A stretch of DNA of 64,000 bases, taken from assembly GCA_944327245.1 (NCBI GenBank), contig CALVHD010000002.1, forward strand, positions 45,634 to 109,633, given 5' to 3'. This document shows, in pieces, positions 1-9,427 of this stretch; position 1 is the stretch's first letter; every line of letters begins with the position of its first letter. Both the position numbers and the translations under genes were made by a program. This DNA comes from Candidatus Gastranaerophilales bacterium (GTDB taxonomy: Bacteria > Cyanobacteriota > Vampirovibrionia > Gastranaerophilales > Gastranaerophilaceae). The notes under the pieces were generated by a model. It was given only the letters and a program-made list of their open reading frames with translations. It made no database searches and was not told where the DNA came from.

Positions 1-362
1 AATTCAAATCCGTAAAAATACAATCCATACAAAACACTCTTATGGATACTCTGGAGGATATAGATATTTTAGTTAATACAACTCCAGTAGGAATGAAAAA
101 CTACAGCGAAGATAACTGCATTGTAGATAATAAAAATATCGAATCCTTACCTAAAAATGCTATAGTATATGATATTGTTTACAATCCTTTAAGGACACCT
201 TTGATTTCTAAAGCAATAATGTATAATAAAAAATATATATGTGGTCTTGATATGTTAATCTATCAAGCACAAAGAGCAGTAGAGATATGGTTTAATAAGA
301 AACCTGATTTTAAAACTATGAAAATAAGTGTTTTAGAGGAAATTTTAATAAATCAAAAATAA
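1..362 (+). CDS. aroE: Shikimate dehydrogenase, C-terminal part (5' end outside window)
   Basis: The reading frame is open from the left edge (first full codon at base 3) to TAA at 360-362, so only about the last 119 residues are present. Shikimate dehydrogenase reduces 3-dehydroshikimate to shikimate with NADPH in the aromatic amino acid pathway. The visible part carries the family landmark NTTPVGM, then YDIVYNPLRTPLI and the C-terminal GLDMLIYQA segment, which contributes to the shikimate/NADP pocket. The ATG at 42 is internal and not the start. No terminator is obvious before the next gene. Confidence 0.88.
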   Translation, partial: FKSVKIQSIQNTLMDTLEDIDILVNTTPVGMKNYSEDNCIVDNKNIESLPKNAIVYDIVYNPLRTPLISKAIMYNKKYICGLDMLIYQAQRAVEIWFNKKPDFKTMKISVLEEILINQK

Positions 363-476
363 AATCTAAACAAATTGTATGATTTTTTAAATTTACAACT
401 ATACACAAATTAATATTACATGTATTATAATAATTGATAGATAGCATTAAAGTATGCAGAAATACATAAAAAAATA

Positions 477-1145
477 ATGATTAGTAAAAAATACGGAACA
501 AAAAAAGAGGGCTTCACTTTAGCAGAAGCGTTGATTACACTCGTGATAATTGGTATTATCGCGGCGTTAACCATACCATCTATTTTAATAAACACAGAGC
601 AAAACGAATATCGTTCTGCCCTAAAAAAAGCCTTATCAACACTCAACTCAGTAATTGAGCTCAATATTGCATTAGAAGGTTATGGTCCAATTGAAACAGT
701 TGATATGAAAACCCCTGATGATGAAGATAGTTTATATAATTTCTTTAGAAAAAGAATGAATATTTTATCTACTTCAAAAAGCTTCGATATGGGTGGTACA
801 GCAAATTATACTTTCTTTACCGTTGACGGCATGAGATATGAATTTCCAACTACAATAACTATTGCGGGCGGAACTTTTGCCACAGATAATGGTCATTGCG
901 GCACTCCTGATCAGCCAAGCGAAGACACAACTGGTACTGAGCGCAAAGATCCTTGCGTAATCATTGTAGATGTTAACGGTCAAAGAAAACCAAATCCGCA
1001 AAAAGATAAAACAAAAGGCTACAAAGTTCCTGCAGCAACTTCTAAATCAAAAATTCTTGATGTATATCCGATATTAATTACAGATAAATCAGCATATCCT
1101 TTTGGCGTGGTTGGTCAACGTGCAGCATTTAAAGAACACGATTAA
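477..1145 (+). CDS. Prepilin/pseudopilin-like protein with type IV pilin N-terminus
   Basis: The 222-residue product begins with a short basic leader and the prepilin peptidase site G|FTLAEALITL. One hydrophobic helix (about residues 14-37) follows, as in type IV pilins and type II secretion pseudopilins. The globular part has a Cys pair flanking an acidic/Thr-rich loop (about residues 141-161). It stands alone with no assembly ATPase or platform gene beside it, so the exact machine cannot be named. A TATAAT lies at 426-431 and would give a leader of about 40 nt; no Shine-Dalgarno is seen before the ATG. Its stop overlaps the convergent nrdG by 4 bp. Confidence 0.8.
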   Translation: MISKKYGTKKEGFTLAEALITLVIIGIIAALTIPSILINTEQNEYRSALKKALSTLNSVIELNIALEGYGPIETVDMKTPDDEDSLYNFFRKRMNILSTSKSFDMGGTANYTFFTVDGMRYEFPTTITIAGGTFATDNGHCGTPDQPSEDTTGTERKDPCVIIVDVNGQRKPNPQKDKTKGYKVPAATSKSKILDVYPILITDKSAYPFGVVGQRAAFKEHD

Positions 1146-1630
1146 GAATGAAGAATAATCTTGTTTTCTTTTAAAGATTCTTGCACATCAATTATTCTTT
1201 GATTTGAACTTCCAACCCAGTGAAGATTGTTATCGTTTAATTCTTTTTTAAATTCACCATCGACTAATACATCGATATTTGATAAATCAATCTTATCTTT
1301 AACTTCTTCCCATAAAAAACCGGTATACAACCAAACAGTCTTTTTTGGAAGAGTATCTTTAACTTTTTTAGCTAGTCTTAACACTTCTTCAGTATTAAAT
1401 GGATGCAAAGGATCACCACCGGAAAAAGTTATACCTGAAATGTGCTCTTTGGATAAAGCTTCAAAAAGTTCATCTTCTGCCTCTTTATCAAATTCAATTC
1501 CGCCTGCTACATCCCAAGTTTGAGGATTTTGACAACCATCACAACAATGTGTACAACCGGCTGTCCACAATACAACTCTTAAACCATCCCCATTTAACAT
1601 GTCGTCTTTAGTAATATTATGATAATTCAT
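1142..1630 (-). CDS. nrdG: Anaerobic ribonucleotide reductase activating protein
   Basis: Radical-SAM activase that generates the glycyl radical on NrdD. From the chosen start the protein has 162 residues, typical of NrdG, with the iron-sulfur motif C26-x3-C30-x2-C33 (CTHCCDGC) and a GGDPL motif. The ATG at 1630 is preferred because it has a GGGAGAGG ribosome site and begins at the family-typical position. The longer frame to 1705 would start inside an intercistronic hairpin. It lies downstream of nrdD on the same strand, 85 bp away, and is probably cotranscribed with it. Its end overlaps the convergent prepilin-like gene by 4 bp. Confidence 0.93.
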   Translation of the reverse strand: MNYHNITKDDMLNGDGLRVVLWTAGCTHCCDGCQNPQTWDVAGGIEFDKEAEDELFEALSKEHISGITFSGGDPLHPFNTEEVLRLAKKVKDTLPKKTVWLYTGFLWEEVKDKIDLSNIDVLVDGEFKKELNDNNLHWVGSSNQRIIDVQESLKENKIILHS

Positions 1631-1669
1631 TTTTCCTCTCCCAATAAATAAAAATAAAACAAATAAAAT

Positions 1670-1703
1670 GCTTCTTTGTAGAACAAAGCCCATACAAAGA
1701 AGC
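1670..1703 (-). terminator. Intercistronic hairpin with U-rich tail between nrdD and nrdG
   Basis: Perfect 11-bp inverted repeat GCTTCTTTGTA / TACAAAGAAGC around a 12-nt loop. Read on the minus strand it is followed by a T-rich stretch (ATTTTATTTGTTTTATTTTT). It sits just after the nrdD stop and upstream of the nrdG ribosome site. It therefore looks like a partial terminator or attenuator that would make nrdG expression lower than nrdD. Confidence 0.6.
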
Positions 1704-1715
1704 ATTTATAACAAA

Positions 1716-3968
1716 TTACATACTTACTCTGTCTTTAATTTCTTCCATTTTATGGTCAGCAAGACGAGAATCGCCTTTTACTCTTGAATAAGCAAGATAA
1801 CCATTCATTCTGTCAATTTTTGTCAGATTTTTTGAACCGCATTTTGGACAAACATCCATATTTAATTCTTGATGTCCGCAATCATCACAATATGACAATG
1901 AAAGATTAACACCTTCATAAAATCCTTTTTTCATAGCACGTCTGATAAGCGTTTCGACTGCTTTAGTGTTGTATGAAATAGGATATTTTACATATTGGAT
2001 TTTTCCGCCATTCATCAAATCCCAAAATCTACCTTCTAAGTCTTGTTTTTCAATCGGACTAATTTGTTCAGAAACATGACAATGGAATGAATTAGATACA
2101 TAGGGCTTATCTGAAACGTTTCCGACTATGCCATATTTTTTTCTAAATTGTTTAACTTGTAAACCGCAAAGATTTTCAGCAGGAGTACCATACAAAGCAT
2201 ACAACCAGCCGTCTTCTTTTTTAAATTCGGCAACTTTTTTATTAATATATTCCATTACTTCAATAGCAAATGCGCCATCTTCAACCAAAGACTTTCCATT
2301 ATGAAGTTCTTGAAGTTCATTTAGAGCAGTTATACCAAATGATGCTGTTGCGGATTTTAAGAGCGGTTTGATTTTATCATGGAAACCTAAATGACCACCA
2401 TAAAAACCACCTTCACAATATGCAAGCGGATTAACTGAAGCTCTCATTTCTCCTAAATATTCATAAGTTCTTATATGAATTTTTCTGATTAAATTCATAT
2501 AGTAATCTAATACATCATAAAAATCTTTGCTTTCTTGTTTAGCTTTAGCATAAATCATAGGAAGATTTAAGCTTATTGCTCCGATATTAAAACGTCCCAC
2601 AAAAACAGGCTTGTCATTTTCATCAGCAGGCTCCATGCCGCCTCTTTCAAACCAAGGAGATAAGAATGCACGACAACCCATGGGGGACACAATTCTTTTA
2701 TATTTTTTATACATCTCAGCAACATAACCTTCACCTGACAAGCTTAACCAATCAGGATACATGGTTTTTTTAGAACATTCAACACCTGCCTTAAAAAGCT
2801 TTTCAAGAGGTTTACCTTCGCCGTGTAATTCTTCATCATATAAAAATACAATTTTAGGAAATAACACAGGCTTTTTGCATTCTTTTTTACCTTGTCCGTT
2901 TTGACGAGTTTTAAGACAAGCAAGCGTTGCCATAACTTCAAATTCGTTTTCACCAAGACCGGTTGTAACCGTAATAAAAGGATAATCACCACGAGATGAA
3001 GCAACAGTGTTGAATTTATATTCCCAACCTTGAAAACCTTGTTCAAAATCATTTTGAACATCTTTCATTGCTTCTTCTCTTGCTTTTTCAAATGATAGAC
3101 CCATACAAATATATCTGTCATATTGTCTGTCAAATGTCTTTTGAGCATACGGAGCTAAAATTTTATCCACTTCAGGAACGGTAAAACCACCATATTGTTG
3201 ACTTGCTGCAGCCATGACAATATCGCCTATAACATCAAAAGCGACATCAAGGCTTCTTGGTTCGTTATACCAAATGTTACCCATTTCAAAGCCGCCTTTT
3301 AACACAGCAGCAACATCAAACAAGCAACAATTCATTGTATCTCTTCTTGCAGACATATCATGAATATAGATATATCCTTCTTTTATTGCTTGTTTATCTT
3401 CAACTGTTAAGAAGAATTTTTTATATAATTCTTTATTTAATTCATTGAATATCAAAGAACGTTTTGTTGAAACTAAAGCAGAATCTGCATTGGCATTTTC
3501 TTTATCGCCGATATACATTATTCTTTGTGATTCTTGATATACTTTATCAAGCATTGAAACAAAATCAGTTTTATAGTTTCTGTAGTTTCTATAGCTTTCT
3601 GCTACTTTTGGACTAAGTGCTTGAAGTGCACTTTCAACAATATTATGCATCTGAATAATTTCAACTTCATCAGTATTCATTTCAAGAACAGATTTATTTA
3701 CAAAAGTGCAAATATCTTTAATTTCTTTATCTGAAAAAGTAACAAGCATTCTTGTCGCAGATTTTTTAATTGCGTCTATAACTTTTTCAATATTATATTT
3801 TTCTTTTGTTCCGTCTTTTTTAACAATGATGATATTATTCAAGGATCTTCTTGAAAAATTCAAAACATTTATAAGATTTTCACCGTTGTTTTTAATTGCA
3901 TCTGTAGCAGGTGAATGCGAATTTTGTGTTATTGGTATAGCACCTATATCGTTTGAAATCTTTTGCAT
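1716..3968 (-). CDS. nrdD: Anaerobic (class III) ribonucleoside-triphosphate reductase
   Basis: Makes deoxyribonucleotides without oxygen, using a glycyl radical. The 750 residues contain an N-terminal ATP-cone (about 45-140) and the barrel domain with RDTMNCCLFD. Near the C-terminus is a four-Cys metal site (C694, C697, C707, C710), then the glycyl radical loop RMNGYL with Gly723. The length is normal for the family. The ATG is preceded by AGGAGG (TAGGAGGAATTAATG), so the start is secure. nrdG follows downstream. Its presence points to strictly anaerobic DNA precursor synthesis; no aerobic reductase is seen in the window. Confidence 0.96.
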   Translation of the reverse strand: MQKISNDIGAIPITQNSHSPATDAIKNNGENLINVLNFSRRSLNNIIIVKKDGTKEKYNIEKVIDAIKKSATRMLVTFSDKEIKDICTFVNKSVLEMNTDEVEIIQMHNIVESALQALSPKVAESYRNYRNYKTDFVSMLDKVYQESQRIMYIGDKENANADSALVSTKRSLIFNELNKELYKKFFLTVEDKQAIKEGYIYIHDMSARRDTMNCCLFDVAAVLKGGFEMGNIWYNEPRSLDVAFDVIGDIVMAAASQQYGGFTVPEVDKILAPYAQKTFDRQYDRYICMGLSFEKAREEAMKDVQNDFEQGFQGWEYKFNTVASSRGDYPFITVTTGLGENEFEVMATLACLKTRQNGQGKKECKKPVLFPKIVFLYDEELHGEGKPLEKLFKAGVECSKKTMYPDWLSLSGEGYVAEMYKKYKRIVSPMGCRAFLSPWFERGGMEPADENDKPVFVGRFNIGAISLNLPMIYAKAKQESKDFYDVLDYYMNLIRKIHIRTYEYLGEMRASVNPLAYCEGGFYGGHLGFHDKIKPLLKSATASFGITALNELQELHNGKSLVEDGAFAIEVMEYINKKVAEFKKEDGWLYALYGTPAENLCGLQVKQFRKKYGIVGNVSDKPYVSNSFHCHVSEQISPIEKQDLEGRFWDLMNGGKIQYVKYPISYNTKAVETLIRRAMKKGFYEGVNLSLSYCDDCGHQELNMDVCPKCGSKNLTKIDRMNGYLAYSRVKGDSRLADHKMEEIKDRVSM

Positions 3969-4151
3969 TAATTCCTCCTAATAACTTTCCGTATTTGTCC
4001 AGATTTAGAAAAACCTCTATATGTTTTTGCCGATTAAAATGCTTCGGTGATAAAATACTTACTTTGTTTTTCTATTTTTTATATTTTACTATATTTTTAA
4101 AGCATGAGTATCATTTTAAAGTATCAATTTTTAAATTATTTTTTAAAAGAT

Positions 4152-4180
4152 AAAAATCACTCCGATATAGAGTGATTTTT
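4152..4180 (-). terminator. Terminator hairpin after the nadE-skp operon
   Basis: AAAAATCACTC / GAGTGATTTTT, an 11-bp perfect stem with a 7-nt loop. The A/T arms provide a U-run on the minus strand after the skp stop at 4221. It is symmetrical, so it could also act on the plus strand. Confidence 0.7.
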
Positions 4181-4220
4181 ACACTTATTATTTTTTTTAT
4201 CAAAAATTAACTTTACAAAT

Positions 4221-4685
4221 TTATTTTACTGAGGGCAAAATTTGATTTGTAATATCTGTGCCGCCATATAATAGTGCATCTTTTCTGAATACCAAATCAT
4301 ATCCTAAACCTTTAGCCTTGTCTGTTATAAGCTTATCAAGCTGAGTATCGACTTCATTTATCTTTTTAGCATAATTATCTTTTATTGATTTTTTCTTTTG
4401 AGTCAATTGAGCTTCATATTTCTTTATAAGAGCTTCTTTTCCGGCTTTAGTGCTTTGTTTTTTAATATCAGCGCTTGCTGTATTGTACCATGCCAGCATG
4501 TCTTTTGTTTGTTTTGCTCTTGCACTTTCTGCTGATTTAATTGTTTTTGAAGCAGCTAAAAGTTTTGAAACATCAACATAAGCAACTTTTGCAGTTTTCA
4601 TATCGGAAAAGGCGGCATTATTTAAACCAAAACCCACGCCAAAAGCTGCTATACACAATAAACATGCTGCTAAATTTTTTTTCAT
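4221..4685 (-). CDS. OmpH/Skp-family periplasmic protein
   Basis: 154 residues with a clear signal peptide (MKKNLAACLLCIAAFGVGF, cleavage probably near residue 28), then the OmpH/Skp pattern: a short strand region KVAYVDVSKLL, a long Lys/Ala-rich coiled coil (about 45-125) and a return strand GYDLVF. Skp-type chaperones hold unfolded outer-membrane proteins in the periplasm, which supports a diderm envelope. AAGGAG lies before the ATG. It follows nadE by 12 bp and so shares its transcript; the pairing has no evident functional logic. Family assignment is firm; a true Skp role is inferred. Confidence 0.8.
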   Translation of the reverse strand: MKKNLAACLLCIAAFGVGFGLNNAAFSDMKTAKVAYVDVSKLLAASKTIKSAESARAKQTKDMLAWYNTASADIKKQSTKAGKEALIKKYEAQLTQKKKSIKDNYAKKINEVDTQLDKLITDKAKGLGYDLVFRKDALLYGGTDITNQILPSVK

Positions 4686-4697
4686 GACTTTCTCCTT

Positions 4698-6512
4698 TTA
4701 ATTTGAGTAATCTATATTTGATATAATTGGTTGCTTATATTCAATTTTATTTATTGACCTTGCATCTATGACAGGTCCTGGGGGTATTATATACCATTTA
4801 TAAAGTGCTGTATTCAATCTTTTGAAGAATTTATTTAACCACTTGAGCTTGGTATCTTTATCGACTTGATTTTTTTTCTCATATAAAAATTCCTGCTTTA
4901 GCATATTATCCTTTGATTGATTAAGATTTTCAATCCTCCAAATGACCTCATCTAAAAATTCATAGGGCATAAGAGCATCTTCAGCTAAAAGTGTTTTTCC
5001 TGTTTTAGGGTCAATAGCAAGTTCAGCTCCCGGAGGTTTATTTATAATTGAAATCGGGATTGCATTTTTTGTTTTTCTATTTTCATTCATCCATCTTGCA
5101 AGAGCAAATAATTTTGTTTTAACAACATCAGATATAGGTGCATATCCTCCAGACATATCACCGTTTATTGTTGCATAACCCATATATAATTCCGACTTAT
5201 CTGATGTTGCAATAGGCAATGCTCCATATTCATTTGCTATACCCCATAATATCATAGCTCTTGAACGAGCTTGAATATTATCATTAGTGTATGAATTAGT
5301 GTATCTGTTACACCAATTTTTTGAAATCTCATCAAACATAGAGCTAAATTTATCTTTGATTAAATCACACATGTCTTTTATTGGAATTTCAAGAAAATTA
5401 ATTTTTAAATTATTTGCTAATTCCTTTGCATCATTCTTACTTTCAAGAGAGGTTAATTTTGATGGCATTGAAATCCCGAAAACATTTTCAGCCCCCAATG
5501 CATCAGCCAATAAAACAGCACACACAGTAGAATCAAGACCTCCTGAAAGCCCTAATACTGCTTGTTTAAAACCATTTTTATTAAAATAATCACTTATTGC
5601 AACAATAATTGTTCTGTATGTTCTCTCTAAATCAGGTTTATGATCAAGAGAAAATTCTTTTTGAGAATTCAAGGTTAATTCCAACCCTTTAGGTAAAGGG
5701 TTAATTTCACCCCCTAAGGAAAGATTTACCATTGCTAAATCTTCTTCAAAGGATTTAGCCATAGCAACAAGTTTTCCATCTTCATCATACATTCTGGATA
5801 AACCGTCATAAACAAGTTCATCGTTTGCACCAACCTGATTAACATAGATATATTTTTTTGAATATTTTTTAGCACAATGACTCATCATATTGTGCTTTAA
5901 TTGTTCTTTTTTGGCTCTTGTACAGGAAGCCGAAGGGCAAAGAAAAACGTCAACATCATTTGCAATTTTTTCTACAGGATCAATTTTATAAAGATTTTTT
6001 TCAAAAAATTCAAAATCATTCCATGCATCTTCGCAAATTATAACTCCATATTTAACATTGTTTAGAGTAAAAATCCTGTTTTCAAATTCTTCATTCCAAG
6101 ATTCAAAATATCGGTAATCATTGTGTTCGCAATATGTAGGAAGTAATGTTTTTCTAATTGATTTAACTATTTTCCCGTTTTCTATTAATGCCATAGAATT
6201 GTAGTAAGGTTTTCCGAATTTATCATTATTTATCTCCGGATATCCAATTAATACAGCAATATTTTCACAATATATTTTAATCTCATCAAGAGCTTTTTGA
6301 GCTTGGTGTGAAATGTAAGGATACCTTGTTAAAATATCTCCAATAGGATAACCTATTAAAAACAACTCAGGAAAAACCACTAAATCTGCCTTTTTTTCTT
6401 TTGCAGTTTTAATTGCTTCAATGGCTTTGTTTTTATTATATTCAACATCTCCTGAAATAGGATTTAACTGCGCCATTAAAATATTAGATGATTTTAAATA
6501 TTTACTTTCCAT
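4698..6512 (-). CDS. nadE: NAD+ synthase, glutamine-hydrolysing
   Basis: Amidates nicotinic acid adenine dinucleotide to NAD+ using ammonia from glutamine. The 604 residues comprise an N-terminal nitrilase-type glutaminase with its triad visible (E49 in FPEL, K121 in RKTLLP, C160 in IICEDAW) and a C-terminal synthetase with the P-loop SGGLDS (323-328). Length and order match the two-domain bacterial enzyme. No strong Shine-Dalgarno precedes the ATG at 6512, but conserved sequence starts within about 10 residues. It is the first gene of a pair with the skp-like gene. Confidence 0.95.
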   Translation of the reverse strand: MESKYLKSSNILMAQLNPISGDVEYNKNKAIEAIKTAKEKKADLVVFPELFLIGYPIGDILTRYPYISHQAQKALDEIKIYCENIAVLIGYPEINNDKFGKPYYNSMALIENGKIVKSIRKTLLPTYCEHNDYRYFESWNEEFENRIFTLNNVKYGVIICEDAWNDFEFFEKNLYKIDPVEKIANDVDVFLCPSASCTRAKKEQLKHNMMSHCAKKYSKKYIYVNQVGANDELVYDGLSRMYDEDGKLVAMAKSFEEDLAMVNLSLGGEINPLPKGLELTLNSQKEFSLDHKPDLERTYRTIIVAISDYFNKNGFKQAVLGLSGGLDSTVCAVLLADALGAENVFGISMPSKLTSLESKNDAKELANNLKINFLEIPIKDMCDLIKDKFSSMFDEISKNWCNRYTNSYTNDNIQARSRAMILWGIANEYGALPIATSDKSELYMGYATINGDMSGGYAPISDVVKTKLFALARWMNENRKTKNAIPISIINKPPGAELAIDPKTGKTLLAEDALMPYEFLDEVIWRIENLNQSKDNMLKQEFLYEKKNQVDKDTKLKWLNKFFKRLNTALYKWYIIPPGPVIDARSINKIEYKQPIISNIDYSN

Positions 6513-6567
6513 AACGTGATTTTAGCACAAAATAAATATTTAAAGCCAAAATAGTGCATTTATATGA

Positions 6568-7965
6568 TTATTTAACCTCAATTCTTATCTCAAAAGATCT
6601 ATTCCAAGGAAGTGAATAATTAATTTCATCAGGATAATAATTTAAAAATTCTGAAATTTTTTTAGAATAATCATTTAATTCGCCTCTTTTTTCAATCAAT
6701 TTTTCAGCAAATAAAGGCGCATTTTCTCTTATTGATTTTCTTATTTGCGCTTGATAAACCCAATCATCCATAAATCTTATAAACATTATTTTTTTAAAAG
6801 CTAAATTATTATATGACCCCTTTTTTAAAGCCAAAAATTTTACTATTGCAATCAACAATACGCAGCCTATCGTGTTTGCTGTTGTATTATAAGCGCAATA
6901 ACCGTAAAAATTATCAGTTTTTAAATTAAAGAGCTTATCAATCAAGCCTTTATCTGAACCATTCGCATTATTTATATCAGCTATGGCAGTTGGAGTATTT
7001 AAATTAATATCAATATTTTTTTTAAGTGTATTTATTACACTTCCAAGCACCAAATCACCTTGTTCAATTTTAAAATTATTAATTATCAACTTAATATCGT
7101 AATTATTTATATCTACAGCGCTTTTAGCAAGTTCAATTTGACCCAAAACGCAATTTTTAACAGATATATCTTCATACTTCGAAATTAAATTGATTGATTT
7201 TTCTTCAATAAATACAGGGTTAAATCTGACATTTTTATTTATTGCTCTTGAAATTAAACCAAGAGGAATTTCATCTGCTCCTGTTTTAATTTTTACATTT
7301 TTTAAATTAAACTTTTGAATTTCATTTTCCAAAAAATTTGCTTCTTTAATATTAAAACCAAATTCCGCACAATCATCTTTAGAAAAAATTAAAGTATCAA
7401 AAAAACCCTCTTTTGCCCATTCGAGATAAACTTGATTAATTTTAAAATTTCTTTTTCTCGTATTTAAATAATCATCCAAAATTTCTTTTGGAACATCTGT
7501 TTCTGTTTTATTTTTTAATCCTAAAACTTCATTTTTGTGAGTTTCATATGACCAAGAAAAAATCTTCTTACCATATTCAGACCAATATTCTTTTTCTTCT
7601 TCATTAATGTTATTATTAGAAATTCTCATTACAGATGAAAAAGCAAGGATTTTATCAGCCTTTTTAAGAGCAATTTGTTTAAACTCTTCAATTCTTTTTT
7701 TAATTACATCAAAATCATCATTTGTTCGTCTTGAGCTTATTAATCCGCCATATGCAATTGTATCAAGACATACGATTAAATTGTCAACTTTAGGTAAATT
7801 ATCTATAAAAGATAAGATATTTTTTGTATCGGAATAAGTTGTTAAACCGCCGAGATATTTAATATTAGGCATAAAAAGCTCAATATCATTATCAATCGAT
7901 AAAATATCATAAACTAAATCATAACAAATTGGTCTGTTATCTATCGGAATAAGAGCAATTTTCAT
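6568..7965 (-). CDS. DUF4127 family protein, function unknown
   Basis: 465 residues starting MKIALIPIDNRP, the typical opening of DUF4127 proteins, which is why the ATG at 7965 is chosen over one at 8001. Other recognisable stretches are YLGGLTTYSD, DTIAYGGLISSRR, a KTGADEIPLGL segment and, near the C-terminus, RFMDDWVYQAQIR. No signal peptide or membrane helix is evident, so it is probably cytoplasmic. The family has no established biochemical role. It is divergent from murF with about 125 bp between starts, so a shared control region with the wall operon is possible but unproven. Confidence 0.72.
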   Translation of the reverse strand: MKIALIPIDNRPICYDLVYDILSIDNDIELFMPNIKYLGGLTTYSDTKNILSFIDNLPKVDNLIVCLDTIAYGGLISSRRTNDDFDVIKKRIEEFKQIALKKADKILAFSSVMRISNNNINEEEKEYWSEYGKKIFSWSYETHKNEVLGLKNKTETDVPKEILDDYLNTRKRNFKINQVYLEWAKEGFFDTLIFSKDDCAEFGFNIKEANFLENEIQKFNLKNVKIKTGADEIPLGLISRAINKNVRFNPVFIEEKSINLISKYEDISVKNCVLGQIELAKSAVDINNYDIKLIINNFKIEQGDLVLGSVINTLKKNIDINLNTPTAIADINNANGSDKGLIDKLFNLKTDNFYGYCAYNTTANTIGCVLLIAIVKFLALKKGSYNNLAFKKIMFIRFMDDWVYQAQIRKSIRENAPLFAEKLIEKRGELNDYSKKISEFLNYYPDEINYSLPWNRSFEIRIEVK

Positions 7966-8089
7966 AACTTTTATTTTAATCTTGTTTTTAATTTTGTTCA
8001 ATAAATTTATATTTATAAAATTTAACTTGTTGACTCCAATTTTTGATATAAAATTATTCTATAATAAATTATTTTTCTAGGAGATTATT

Positions 8090-9427
8090 TTGCACTTTAA
8101 TTTAAAAGAAATAATAAATTGTTTGGAATGCGAAATCTTATATAAAAAAGATTTAATTGATGAAAATATATTATTCGATATTTCGACAGATACAAGAAAA
8201 TTAAAAAAAGGCGATGTCTATCTTCCTTTAAGAGGAGAAAATTTTGACGGTCACAATTTTATCGACAAAGCAATTTCAATAGGTGCAAGAGGATATTTCA
8301 CCCAAAATAAATTTAAAATAAACAAAGATGCTGATTTTGTAATTTATGTTAAAAATGCGCTAAACGCATATTTAAAACTTGCAAACCATATAAGAAACAA
8401 AATTAACCCAAAAGTTATAGCCATAACGGGCTCTTGCGGAAAAACAACAACAAAAGAAATGCTCTACAGCGTTTTTAATACACAATATAAAACCCACAAA
8501 ACCGCCCTTAATCATAATAACGAAATAGGTCTTTGTGAAACAATGTTCAATATGCCCCCTGATACAGAAATTTGTATTGTAGAAATGGGCATGAGAAATT
8601 TAGGCGAAATTGAACTGTTATCAAAATATTCAAATCCCGATATAGGAATTATCACAAATATCGGTTCGGCCCATGTAGAAAAACTTGGAACACTTAAAAA
8701 TATTGCTATAGCAAAATGCGAAATAGCTTCAAATCTTAAAAAAGAAGGCTTGTTCATCGGCGTTGACTGCCCTCAAATTAAAGAAAATCTTAAATATGAC
8801 GGCAAAAAAATATATACATCTTTAAATGATGCCAAAAATATAGAAGTTAAAATTGATTCCACAAAATTTACCTACAAAAATTTTGAATACGAAATCAATC
8901 AATCAGGCGAATACAATGTTTCAAATGCAATATTAGTAATTGAAGCAGCACTATCTTGCAACATTTCACAAGAAAACATCAAAAAAGGTCTTCTTGATTA
9001 TAAGCCTATTGAAAAAAGATGGGAAAAAACAATAATAAACGGCTTAACATTTATAAACGACAGTTATAATGCAAATCCGGAATCTATGAATGCCGTTTTG
9101 AAAACATTCTTATCGATATATCCAAAACCCATAATTCTGGTTTTGGGCGATATGGGCGAACTTGGCAAAGACGAAATAATGTATCATAAACAAGTTGGCG
9201 AATTTCTATCTAAATATAATGATGTTGAACTTTTAACAGTGGGAACTTTAGCTAAACATATTGCAAGAAATACAACTCTAAAGAGTGTCGAATTTGAAAA
9301 TAATGAACAATGCGCAGATTATATTATTAAAAATGCTCCAAAGGGCGCAACAATTTTACTAAAAGCTTCAAGATTTATGAAATTTGAACAAATAATTGAA
9401 ATGGTGGAAAAATATGATAATGATTAG
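8090..9427 (+). CDS. murF: UDP-MurNAc-tripeptide D-alanyl-D-alanine ligase
   Basis: Adds D-Ala-D-Ala to UDP-MurNAc-tripeptide, the last cytoplasmic ligation of the muropeptide. Mur ligase architecture: N-terminal substrate domain (about 1-105), ATP loop TGSCGKTTTKEM (112-123), NNEIG segment, and C-terminal NDSYNANPESM and LGDMGELG motifs. 445 residues. The start is TTG at 8090, supported by AGGAG at 8079-8083 with normal spacing; no ATG is available nearby. It is the first gene of a tightly packed wall operon (murF to folC) and overlaps mraY. Confidence 0.95.
   Translation: MHFNLKEIINCLECEILYKKDLIDENILFDISTDTRKLKKGDVYLPLRGENFDGHNFIDKAISIGARGYFTQNKFKINKDADFVIYVKNALNAYLKLANHIRNKINPKVIAITGSCGKTTTKEMLYSVFNTQYKTHKTALNHNNEIGLCETMFNMPPDTEICIVEMGMRNLGEIELLSKYSNPDIGIITNIGSAHVEKLGTLKNIAIAKCEIASNLKKEGLFIGVDCPQIKENLKYDGKKIYTSLNDAKNIEVKIDSTKFTYKNFEYEINQSGEYNVSNAILVIEAALSCNISQENIKKGLLDYKPIEKRWEKTIINGLTFINDSYNANPESMNAVLKTFLSIYPKPIILVLGDMGELGKDEIMYHKQVGEFLSKYNDVELLTVGTLAKHIARNTTLKSVEFENNEQCADYIIKNAPKGATILLKASRFMKFEQIIEMVEKYDND

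Noticed and set aside
1631..1705. Longer nrdG start at 1705
   Set aside because: It would begin inside the intercistronic hairpin; ATG 1630 has a good ribosome site and the normal family N-terminus.
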